Positions 1-9,368 of a stretch of 64,000 nucleotides of DNA are shown one piece after another; the stretch's first letter is position 1, and the number at the start of each line of letters is the position of its first letter. This DNA comes from Calamus simplicifolius (taxonomy: Eukaryota > Streptophyta > Magnoliopsida > Arecales > Arecaceae). The translations under genes and the position numbers were made by a program. The stretch is taken from positions 1,104,183 to 1,168,182 of the forward strand of contig UESW01004628.1 of NCBI GenBank assembly GCA_900491605.1, written 5' to 3'. The notes below the pieces were generated by a model that worked only from the letters and a program-made list of their open reading frames with translations, did not search any database and had not been told where the DNA came from.

Positions 1-1554
1 TTTGGCTTCGGCCTTCTGCGCTTGGGCAGTCTCCGCCCGGACCTCCTCTAGAGCTACCTCGGCCCTCGCCTTTACTTCTTGAATCTCTTCCAGCGACTGG
101 TCAAGAGCGGCCTGGGCTTGGGACCAAAGGCCCCTCATGACGGTCAAGGAGTTCAATGCTTGCGCAAGACTCACAGTTAGGAAAAGAAAATAGGAACAAT
201 AGAGGTTGACAATGGGACAATACTTACCCAAAGATGGGCCACGAACGCCTCTCGGAAGAATACAGAGGTCCTTTGCTGTTGAAGGAACCTCTGTAGCTCG
301 GACATGAAGGCTTGGGCCACTGTCCGTTCGGCCCAACGAGTGTGATGCAACAAGATCGACTGGAACGAAATGTCGACCTCTTCCTCTTCGACGGACTCTG
401 TGGCGACTGGTGTGGGCTCAGCTTCCGGCTGCACGTCCGACACCTCGGCTTGAGCAGGTTCATCAACCCATGCTCTCTCAGTGGATGGGACGGCCTCCAG
501 ATTGGGTCCCGAAGCCACGTCAGTCGGCTCTGCCATGGGGGCCGTTGGCGGTGATGACGGCGCCTCAGCCTTCTCTGGAGGGTCGTCCGTCAGATCAATG
601 GGGGATGGAGAGCAAGGTCATCCTTCCTTGGCCTTGTTCCTTCTTGAAGCCTCCATCTTCGACTTTCTTGACAACTTTGGCGGCGACCTCCCTTCTAGCA
701 GGGGCCCCATCCTCTCGAACCTTTCTTTTCTTGGTGGCGGCCCTCCTTATCTCCCGAAGTGATGGTGCCATGCCTGTGAATCAATGAACTTTGGTCAAAA
801 GAGGAAGAGGAAAAGCAAAGAGATGAAAGGTTGTGCTGCTCACCGTCGCCAGGAATAAGACCCGCTAGCCGAAGATTCTCCTCGGCTAGCAGCTGGTTGC
901 AGCGAGGGACATCGACAGTAATCAGCTGTCCGAACGCCTCTTGATCTCTGGGAAGAATTCTGGGGTCTTTGTTGGCCTCGGTGTCGAGAATTCCCCACTC
1001 GGTCTTCACTCCCTCAATTTGGGTAAAGAAGAATCTACTTTTCCATCCCTTAACCGAAGTGGGAAGATGCAGCTTAAGAGTTCTAGTGGGCCTAGGGGCA
1101 AAGGACCAATATCCCGATTATTTCCTAAGGGTATAGAAGCAACGAAAAAGAGAAATCCTAGCCTCTATCCCATGGATGTGGCATAGCACTACGAAACCTA
1201 CAAGGGTTCGAATGGAATCGGAACCAATTAAGCTAAGTCTAAGGAATATCTATCTAAAACGTTAAGTATGAAAGGATGAATGGGGATACGAAGACCAGCC
1301 CTAAAATAATATTCATAAAGGGCTACCCGGCCCGGATAGGAAGAGGTTACCCTGTCTTCAGGTAAGGGACGATATAGGCAGAGGTTTGTAGGGATTTGGT
1401 ATAGAGCCCTGAGATTGATAATCTCTTGGGCAGTCATGACAGAGGCAGTCCTTTTGGGAGACTGCATCCCATGGGAAGAGGGGCTAGCGACCGCTGGACG
1501 GCGCTGTGCAGCGTCGTCCAGCGGCTGGGCAATTTCGGCACAAGATCGCCCCAT
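1..1554 (-). pseudogene. Transposase_28-type 'putative gypsy type transposon' gene, broken, 3' end beyond window
   Basis: Read leftward from an ATG at 1554. The N-terminal exon carries LYEYYFRAGLRIPIHPFILN, the signature stretch of the plant Transposase_28 family, whose molecular role is unknown and which is found in or beside Gypsy-type retroelements. The domain continues through about 1225-1010 in another frame (SLFRCFYTLRK, a stop, then GWKSRFFFTQ) and 1009-850 (LPRDQEAFG, RCNQLLAEENLRLAGLIPG). A donor-like GTGAGC near 845 and an acceptor-like CAG near 770 suggest an intron. A second exon is rich in basic then acidic residues (776-230), and a probable intron follows a GTAAGT donor near 228. 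The remaining 170 bases encode a heptad-rich, Ala/Glu-rich coiled coil typical of the family's C-terminal half. At least one stop and two frameshifts make this a pseudogene. Whether it was part of an LTR element or free-standing is unclear. Confidence 0.72.
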
Positions 1555-1816
1555 AGGCCACCGCTCCTCCGAGGGAGCATCCCCTACGGAGGAGGACCAG
1601 GAAAGTGGTGGAGAAGGGGCAGGCTGAGAATGATTGGCGGAATAGCCCTCGGAATCAGAAATCGAACATGAAAGAAAGGGGTAAACTAACCCGAAGGATT
1701 TGAGGATGAAGAAGTGAAGGCGAAGGGCTCGGGAGGACGGAAGACCAACAAGCTCGAGTAAAATCAGAGTAGAGACGAAAACGAAAGCAGTAAGGACAAA
1801 TTGAGCTAGGGACGCC

Positions 1817-1825
1817 CTCTTTATA
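1817..1825 (-). promoter_or_regulatory. TATA box candidate for the Transposase_28-type gene
   Basis: On the minus strand the sequence reads TATAAAGAG about 260 bases upstream of the ATG at 1554, followed by a leader without an obvious long ORF. Position and sequence fit a plant TATA box. No transcript evidence is available. Confidence 0.35.
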
Positions 1826-2031
1826 GACTTGTCTTTTCAAATCATCCCGCCAAGTTTGCTCCGGCTACATGCTCACTTTAGGCATGCCGCAGCGGGGATC
1901 TCCGGCGAGCAACGGAGAATTGGCGAGCGGAGGAGTCGGCGTGTGTGGCGAGCGGAGGAGAAAAAAAGGGCACCCAGGTCCTTAAAAAGAATCCCTCGAT
2001 CGCAGCCTCTCGGTCGGGGGGACACTGTTGA

Positions 2032-2197
2032 AACCGCTACATGGTGTGACGATTTCATTACTAAAATTGCCACATCATGTGCCGATTTCAATCCCAATAG
2101 GAATCGCCACATGAAGTAGCGATTCCCACTATCATTGAAATCACCACACGATGTGGCGATTTTATTTGGCTAAATCACCACACCATGTGGCGATTTT
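2032..2197. repeat. Five-copy tandem repeat, about 36 bp per unit, with near-palindromic core
   Basis: The motif CCACANNATGTGGCGATTT recurs at about 2034, 2069, 2105, 2141 and 2176, spaced 35-37 bases. The last two copies are cleanest (CCACACGATGTGGCGATT and CCACACCATGTGGCGATT); the first three carry substitutions. The CCACA...TGTGG arms give each copy a short hairpin. It lies upstream of the Transposase_28-type gene and could belong to an LTR or promoter of that element. Confidence 0.75.
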
Positions 2198-2338
2198 TGC
2201 TCGGTCCCTGTCAACAACCCAGCTGACGGGGCCGAGCCTTGGGGGGGTGATGTGGCTGAGGGAAAATGCCATTTGAAATGATGTTTTTTCCTTTAACACC
2301 ATTTCCATAATAACAACGGATTCTATCCCTTTCGTTTA

Positions 2339-2364
2339 AAACCGGTGCCTTTTGGCACCGGTTT
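2339..2364. repeat. Perfect 11-bp inverted repeat with TTTT loop
   Basis: The arms AAACCGGTGCC and GGCACCGGTTT are exact reverse complements separated by four T residues. The position 3' of the five-copy repeat and far from any gene suggests an element terminus or hairpin relic rather than a terminator. No coding sequence is seen from 2198 to 2660 apart from this. Confidence 0.7.
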
Positions 2365-2760
2365 GAAAAACGACTCAAGTTCAGCCCCCAGCAACCGGCA
2401 AATCCTGTTAGTTATGCTGACTGCATGCACTGGCGTACCTGACGTTTGGAATAAGTTGCTGTTCAATTTTTTGTGATATTGGTGTGGTATTTACCTTTGT
2501 GAACGACGTCAATGGAAATGCCACAATGTGTTGCCATGTAAGGGTGGTTTAACAATGCCTTCCAGAAAGTTGGTGGCTTGAGCATATCGAGTGGCTGCAT
2601 GCACGCCGAATACGTGATAGGCTGTAAATACAATGAACGTTGTTATATGATAAAAAAATGAATGCCAATCAATGTGATCTTGATTGTCCTGGTGGGTTCC
2701 GTGGCAATCTCGCAGATATCAAGGGATCTAGTGGTTAGACATCTGAGCAAAATTGCCCAG

Positions 2761-2880
2761 CTTCATCACATCCATTCTCTTCATTTTCGTTACATTCATC
2801 CTCTCGGATACGAGGCTAAGCTTCATCACATCCATTCTCTTCATTTTCGTTACATTCATCCTCTCAGATACGAGGCTAAA
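2761..2880. repeat. 60-bp tandem duplication inside an open frame
   Basis: Positions 2761-2820 and 2821-2880 are the same 60-bp unit with two mismatches near the 3' end. Because the unit is a multiple of three, it stays open in both directions: the plus frame (2662-3078) repeats LHHIHSLHFRYIHPL, and the minus frame (2934-2728) repeats SLVSERMNVTKMKRMDVMKL. I do not recognise either product. The openness may simply follow from a low-stop unit being doubled. Confidence 0.8.
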
Positions 2881-4619
2881 TCGTTGGTTTCTCAAAGTTC
2901 TTTGTTTCAGTTCAAGGCCTGGTCTTCTCTCCATGTAGTATTGGATTTCGTAGACCTTGTATTAGATTTTTCTTCCTCAAAGACAGCCTCTCGCTGGAGA
3001 CAACTAAAATGCATCAACAATGTTGTAGTTTTGGGATCGGGTATTTGCCTCTCAGCAAGAGGAAAATTAAGACGGTAACACTGCGGGATACCCAGCTTTA
3101 GGAAGCTTCGACAGGACTCAAAACAGCGCAGGGCCTTGGAAGGAGTACAGCATGCCCCAATTGCACACACAAGCGTAATTTTACATGTTATTCCTATGTA
3201 AGAGATCAGACTGGATGAACATTGTCTCCATAAATATTTATTTCCTTAAGTACATGATATCTTGTTGATACCATCAAGAAAAAAAATGAGAAGTTATGGA
3301 ATCCCTTTCCCGTAACGTGGTTCTCCTTGCTTCTGAATCAAGACGACCACACCTGTATCCATTTGTATTCGTAGGCGCGAAGACCATGCATCAACTGTTT
3401 GTCCCCTTTGCTTGAGATGACCCACCACCAACAGCAAGAGCCAAAAGGTTGCTTGTTTCTAAATTTAGTTGCACTACCAATGAACAGTATGCGGTCAGTC
3501 AGATCCTTTATGTACACTGGCTTGCTGTCCAACATGAGATGTTGACTGTAATATCTCTTCTTGTATAAAAGATCTGCTAATCAAACTAGGAGAAAAATAA
3601 CATGCCTTAGGATCAACTTAATGTACACTAAAATAAATGAAAAAATAAGGTTGAGAACCACCGAGTTACAATATTACTGTAAAATATAGCATGATGTAGT
3701 TTGCTCAGACTGCTGAATTATCCAGTCAGCTGCTTGGAAGTAAGATCTTGGAGTAGCTTCCAGGTCATTTCTAATCCTTAAGGTCAAGCAGGAATGAAAA
3801 ACCAAAACCATTAACTTATATACATTCTTTCAAGATTGAAAATTGAAAGATATGAATGTTTCGTATCTTTTCATTTTCTTTGCTGTAAGAATTTGGTAAC
3901 CCAAGCAGAAAGAGTGGGTTCAGGTGTGGTAAGAAAGGGAGCAAATTTCCAAATAACATAGATTATGGAAATGCCTATCGAAATGATATAACAGGAACAT
4001 ATCAACTTGATTTTTTCATCTTTAAAGAAAAGGATAGAGGTTTAAATAGTAAGAAAAATAAACAATTTATTTTTACATTAAGTTTGGCGAAATGTAGGTG
4101 GCATAGAAGAAGTTTGTTCTCAAATAACGTCGGCACAATAGAACAGTGGAAGCAAGATTCTGATTAGAAAATTCCTGATACCTATGTTGGACTAGAAAAT
4201 CCTATCTGTGATGAACATTTTTTCCTTTTCAAACAAAAGTAACATTAAATAAGCTATGATAAAAAGAAAAAAAAAAATGTTTACATGTACACACCATTAT
4301 CCTTGCATGAGTTGCATCCATTTTTGCTGTTTGGTGAACATGACATCCTATAGCCATTCTTCTCTATTTTCCATGAATTTATACTGCATAAAAGACAAGC
4401 AAAGGGGAGAAAACATAAATGCTACCTTATGTTTTCATCATAAGTAAAACAAGACTATGATGGCCATGGAAAAATTGATATGATCATGGAGCAGCACAAT
4501 ATGAAAAATCTCTTAATTACATAAATATGGTGGAACCGCATTCCATAATAAATAGATATGAATGAGAATCAAGCAAATAACTCACTTGTTATAATGATTA
4601 ATTCAGTTATTTTAAAATC
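2881..4619. other. Downstream flank of the BRCA2 fragment, no recognised gene
   Basis: This 1.7-kb stretch contains short open frames on the minus strand (3170-2907 and 3535-3338) that I cannot match to a family. Most of the rest is AT-rich with frequent stops. It includes whatever 3'UTR the BRCA2-like exons use; an AATAAA-like signal could not be chosen with confidence. Confidence 0.4.
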
Positions 4620-5782
4620 TTAGGTTCCATGACCACCAATAATACAAAAAACCCTCTCCTGGAGCTTCTGAATAGCCTGCACAAGATAAAGATATGTTAC
4701 ATAAAAATTATGTATATTAGAAGCAAACACATGCAAAGTTATGATCATCTGTCTGAAAATTCTAATCCTCACCGAATGTGATATTTTTGTCCATTTCTGA
4801 GCAGATTCTACTGCTTCTTTGAGATGAAAACTACTAGGAAGTTTATAAAAAACACTATATGTAGAATTTTCTATTGCCTCTGCTGCCCAAAGATGATTCA
4901 TTTGGTCCCTCACACGCTTGACGAGATTGCAGAAGCCAACCTGTATATGAGACGTTACATCAGAAGATATCCAGCAGCTAGTTAACTAAGCAGTCTTGCT
5001 AATTGGAAAGGGAAAAAATATACACACACAAATGGTTATTATTGAAAGCTTCAAGTAAAAAATGTCATTCTTAAGATAGTTGAACAACCAGTACCTCCCT
5101 AACCCATAGTGTCAAAACAAATAGAAACATTTTAAATCCATGTGTATTATATGAAACAACAAAGAAAATGAGTAATCACAGTCATCATATACTTAATGTG
5201 TTATAATCATCCAAATCTAAAGTTTTAAGAGCAATGTTGTTATATATTTTAATGCAAGAAAATATGATAGAAAAAATCTTTTATAAAAGAAATTAGTCCA
5301 TCACATACTGTGTTTCGGCTGAACAATGCAGATGAATCATTGTCAATTATGGGTGAACAGAAATTGATAGCAAGCAGACAATCATATTGTCCTTCAAACA
5401 GGGACTCCAAACTGCATGTGGATCCATCAGTCATGAAAATCCACTGCCTTTTCTGGCATCCAGATATATAAACCTCTCCCACATGCAAGATTACAGCTGC
5501 AATATCAAATTCACTGGAAGGAAAAATAAGACCAATTTATGAAAGGAGCATGATAGGAATAGAAAATGAAAAGCAAAATTACGCTTGCTTCACCTTGCTT
5601 TTGAAATTTAGTCAAAAGAGCATTGCAGTGTTCGCTTACTCAAATTTCTCTGTCTCTATGGCACACATAGGCTTCCATTCTGTAGATGATCCTCTGGTTT
5701 GCAGGTAAAGGACATCAGTACCAAATGTCAGTGGCACAAGTCCAGCAATAGAATACATCTTTCCTTCCACAAGATCAACTTT
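4620..5782 (-). CDS. BRCA2: BRCA2 homologue, C-terminal exons only (partial, 5' part absent)
   Basis: Four exons on the minus strand match the extreme C-terminus of plant BRCA2, the protein that loads RAD51/DMC1 on single-stranded DNA in homologous recombination. Exon a is 5782-5640 (KVDLVEGKMYSIAGLVPLTF...TEKFD), exon b 5513-5309 (EFDIAAVILHVGEVYISG...LFSRNT), exon c 4940-4773 (VGFCNLVKRVRDQMNHLWAA...KISHS) and exon d 4676-4620 (AIQKLQERVFCIIGGHGT, stop). Every junction has an AG acceptor and GT donor, and phases agree (2+1 at a/b, 0 at b/c and c/d). Together they cover the last OB-fold region and tail. No BRC repeats, helical domain or OB1/OB2 exons are visible upstream in this window. The visible frame has no stops or frameshifts, so it is either a truncated copy or the 3' end of a gene with a very long intron. 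Family assignment is from remembered homology; truncation is inference. Confidence 0.82.
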
Positions 5783-6370
5783 CTGATGCTCAGGAATGCC
5801 AAATCAAAAAAAAAAAAACTTCTTTTAGAATGCTCTAAGGAAACAAAACTATCTAATAGAAGAGATAGATAGCTTTAAAAAGGATCCAAGATAAAGATTT
5901 GATAAGTAAAATGACTTCAAAGTTACTCTTTTGAGAGAAGGGATGTGGAAGTTCTTCATGTCAATGTATCAGAATGGCAATTATAAGCCTTTTCATTTGG
6001 CCTTTTCATTTTCCCGTTATACAAATCTTATTTTTTTCCAATAGTTGGAAGAAACACTTAAAGTAATATGAAGCATAACTTTAAAAATTTTTATTTTTTT
6101 AATTTTTTTCAATTAGACTTTTCTTATAACTATATTTATTTTGTTTTTGTTTTTGTTTAATTTTTTTTCTATTCGATATTTTTTTTCTATGAACGAATAA
6201 TACCGTAGTTTATTTTGTTTGAAGATATGAGAAAAGAGATAACAATGGTGAGACATAAGAAAAGAGATAAAAAGAAGAAATAATTTTGTTTAAAGAAAGG
6301 GATAATTTTATTTTTACAAAAGAGATAAGGATAATTTTATCAAAAGAAAATTTATTAAATTCCAATATAT
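5783..6370. other. AT-rich spacer upstream of the BRCA2 exons
   Basis: A polypyrimidine-rich tract and the CAG acceptor of the first BRCA2 exon lie at its left edge. Minus-strand translation shows frequent stops and no match to the OB-fold exons that should precede exon a. Runs of T and TTTTTG repeats occupy 6080-6190. Confidence 0.5.
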
Positions 6371-7067
6371 GGTAATGTGGATAGCCACCTCCTTCTGAGG
6401 TAATCTAGATTACCTTATGAAAGGTAATCCAGATTACCACTGCAAGATAGATTCTCATTCAAAACATATATTAAAACACAGTTATTTGGTGGGCCCCTTT
6501 TAAATTATTGATAATCTGGATAGATTACATGCTACCAAACTCCCCTAAGGATTTGTGTAAATTTACTTTAAAAGTATTGTTAAATATATAATAGATATTA
6601 ATGCATTAAATATATAATATATACATATATAGATATATAATCTATTAAATATATATTATAATAAATATTAATACATTAGATATATAATATTAAAATGCAA
6701 GAAGATCATAAATATTAATAACTTTAGATTAAATATTTTATGTAATGTTATATAATATATAATGATATTTTAAATATCAAATTACTATTAAATAAATATT
6801 AAATATTAAAATATTTCTTAGTGTACATTGAATATATATTATATTAAATATAATTAAATATTTATATGAATTTGAGGAGCATAATATAAAATTATTAGAC
6901 TTTAATAATTTTAAATACTTACATTTTAAATGAAAATTAGATTATCATGCTGTGTGATAATCTTAAATTATGAAAAATTAAATATTATGATTTAAATCAT
7001 TATGTCTAATTATAAAATATGATAATTTGACTGATAATCTTAGATTACTAAAAAAATTACCATCAAT
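6371..7067. mobile_element. MITE-like AT-rich element bounded by GGTAAT / ATTACC
   Basis: The left part holds palindromes GGTAATCTAGATTACC (6399-6414) and the near-copy GGTAATCCAGATTACC (6423-6438), and the far end reads ATTACC near 7067. The interior is very AT-rich without coding potential. Block 6690-6912 reappears reverse-complemented at about 8440-8656 inside the neighbouring foldback, so this sequence family has moved locally. Exact ends and any target duplication are not certain. Confidence 0.4.
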
Positions 7068-7434
7068 CAAAATTATGTGTGAATATAAAATATATATATT
7101 CTTAAGTAATCCCATTTACAAATAAAAGGTAAGATCTTATTAGACGTGACTAGCGATAGAAAATTTTCAATTTACATTTTAATAATACGGTCTTTATATA
7201 TCAAAAAGGGAGGAAACAAGAAAACAACCTAGACTTTCCATATTAGCGAAGATGAGAATTAAGCATACAAGCTATGCTGGAGCAATAAATTCCTAGCAAA
7301 AATATACTTTTGATCCTCAAAATTTTACTTAAAATTTTATTTTAATTTTTAAACTTTTACGAGGATTACCTTATTTATACGACCTCGCTTCCAAACCCTG
7401 GATTCCCTTAATATTTATACAGCATGTGCCAAAC

Positions 7435-7810
7435 AGATGTTTTTGTTCAACCTCGCTCTAATCTCCGTCTTTGTCACTTTTTCTCCTTCGATTCGTCCCA
7501 TGGCAGCGGCAGCGTACGAAGGCGATGCTGGAAGACAGTTTCCGAAGTGTTCCCTCGGTGCCAGGAGATAGATTTCGAAGCGCTCCTTTCCGGCGGGCCC
7601 CTGGAATGCCTTATGACCAGCCCACATTGTTCAACCTCCTCTCTCTCATCTCCGTCTCTGGTTTTTCTCTTTCGATTCCTCCTATGGTAGCGGTAACATA
7701 CGAGGGCAGTGCCGGGAGACGATTTCCGAAGCGCTCCCTCGGTGCCAAGAGACAGATTCCGAAGCGCTCCTCCCGGTGGGCCCCTGGAACGCCTTACAAC
7801 CGGCCCCCAA
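7435..7810 (+). repeat. Tandem duplication, about 186 bp per unit, with ORF
   Basis: Two consecutive units share TTCAACCTC, TCATCTCCGTCT, TTTCGATTC, the RRFPKRSLGAKRQIPKRSS-coding stretch and a GGGCCCCTGGAA block. The second unit (about 7624-7810) is the outer end of the foldback arm. The plus frame stays open across both (7471-7935). I do not recognise the protein. Confidence 0.7.
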
Positions 7811-9347
7811 ATGCGGGCTGCCACTTGGCTTCAGTGAAGAAAAGGGTCGATCCTAGTTCTGGTTCTAGTTTTCTATTTTTGCTGATACTGATTCTTCTCT
7901 CAATCCGAGTAACAACTCTTCTCTTCCACCTATAAATACTAATACGTTGGATTCTAGTTCTGTACCATCCACTTTTGGTTTTGTTGCACTTTCGTCATCC
8001 ATAAGAATTTCATTTAGATTGTATGTTCCCTCTTCGGATAGTTTACCTTTTAGATTTGACACATCATATAGGTCTACATTCTCATTCAAAGTACAAGCTA
8101 AAACTGTTACCAAAAATGATCCGATGAATGTAGATTATAGCAGCATGATGGATGCAGATTATAGTAGCATGATGGATGTTGACACTGCAGCCACATCTCT
8201 CTCATCTTTCGAAGTACAAGCTGAAACTGCTGTCGAAAATGATCCAACGGATGTAGATTATAGCAGCATAATGGATGTAGTTTATAGTAGCATGATGGAT
8301 GTAGATTATAGAAGCATGATAGATGTTGACATTGCATATTACAATTATTATATTTTTTATTTTTAAAATTTATAATATGTATGAATTAAAATGCAAGATC
8401 ATAAATATTAATAAATTTATTTTTAATTTGATATTTAATTATTTGCATTAAAGTCTAATAATTTTATATTATGCTCCTCAAATTCATATAAATATTAATT
8501 TAATATAATTATATATTCAATGTTCACTAAGCAATATTTTAATCTTTAATATTTATTTAATATTAAATTTGATATTTAAAATATCATTATATTTATATAA
8601 CATTACATAAAATATTAAATCTAAAGTTATTAATATTTATGATCTTCTTGCATTTTAATTCATACATATTATAAATTTTAAAAATAAAAAATAATAATTG
8701 TAATCTGCAGTGTCAACATCTATCATGCTGCTATAATCTATATCCATCATGCTGCTATAATCTACATCCATCATGCTGCTATAATCTACATCATCATTTT
8801 CGACAGCAGTTTCAGCTTGTACTTCGAAAAGTGAGAGAAAGGTGGCTGCAGTGTTAACATCCATCATGCTGCTATAATCTGCATCCATCATGCTGCTATA
8901 ATCTACATTCATCGGATCATTTTCGGCAGCAGTTTCAGCTTATACTTTGAATGAGAATGTAGGCCCAGATGATGTGTCAAATCTAAAAGGTAAACTATCC
9001 GAGGAAGGGACAGACAATCTAAATGAAATTCTTATGGATGACGAATGTGCAATAGGACCAAAAGTGGATGGTATATAACTAGAATCCAACGTATTAGTAT
9101 TTATGGGTGGAAGAGAAGAGTTGCTACCCGGATTTACCCGGATTGAGAAAAGAATTAGCATCAGCAAAAATAGAAAACTAGAACCATAACTAGGATCGAC
9201 AAGTTTGGACAACGAGCTGCTTCCCCCTTTCTTCACCGGAGCCAGGTGGCAGCCCGCATTTGGGGGCCGGTTGTAAGGCGTTCTAGGGGCCCACCGGGAG
9301 GAGAGATTTGAAATCTGTCTCCTGGCACCGAGGGAGCGCTTCGAAAA
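7728..9347. mobile_element. Large foldback (inverted-repeat) element
   Basis: Arm 7728-8400 and arm 8648-9347 are imperfect reverse complements over their whole lengths: both contain the KRSLGA, RWAPGTPYNRPPNAGCHL, SSFLFLL and VPSSDSLPFRFDTS-coding segments in the same order read toward the centre. The central spacer of about 250 bp is AT-rich and is related to 6690-6912. A transcript through this locus would form a hairpin of nearly 700 bp. No transposase is encoded, so mobilisation in trans or origin by an inverted duplication are both possible. Confidence 0.75.
7947..8366 (+). CDS. Hypothetical ORF with YSSMMDVD repeats (left arm copy)
   Basis: A 139-residue open frame starting at ATG 7947; the open frame continues upstream in the same arm in a different phase. 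Residues 1-45 form a Ser/Phe-rich stretch (FRLYVPSSDSLPFRFDTS). From about residue 55 the ORF contains VDYSSMMDADYSSMMDVD and, after SFEVQAETAVENDPTDVD, a second repeat cluster. The DNA unit is 24 bp (GATGTAGATTATAGCAGCATGATG). The right-arm copy encodes the same arrangement with substitutions. Conservation of frame between two diverged arms suggests the ORF was coding before duplication. I do not recognise the family and infer no function. Confidence 0.35.
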   Translation: MDSSSVPSTFGFVALSSSIRISFRLYVPSSDSLPFRFDTSYRSTFSFKVQAKTVTKNDPMNVDYSSMMDADYSSMMDVDTAATSLSSFEVQAETAVENDPTDVDYSSIMDVVYSSMMDVDYRSMIDVDIAYYNYYIFYF

Positions 9348-9368
9348 CAAACATATTTTGGTAAACAA
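8655..9368 (-). pseudogene. Right-arm copy of the YSSMMDVD ORF, interrupted
   Basis: Reading leftward from 9368, an open frame of 142 residues corresponds to the left-arm ORF and its upstream extension (KRSLGARRQISNLSS, PNAGCHLAPVKK, PSTFGPIAHSSSIR, PFRFDTSSGPTFSFKV). It ends at a TAA near 8941, exactly where the left arm has CAA (Gln). The frame then continues through AETAAENDPMNVDYSSMMDA and the repeats to 8655. A single nonsense change therefore splits a frame otherwise shared with the left arm. Function is unknown. Confidence 0.4.

Noticed and set aside
3338..3535. Minus-strand frame of 65 codons near the BRCA2 3' end
   Set aside because: No family match, unusual Cys/Trp-rich composition, and no splice links to the BRCA2 exons.
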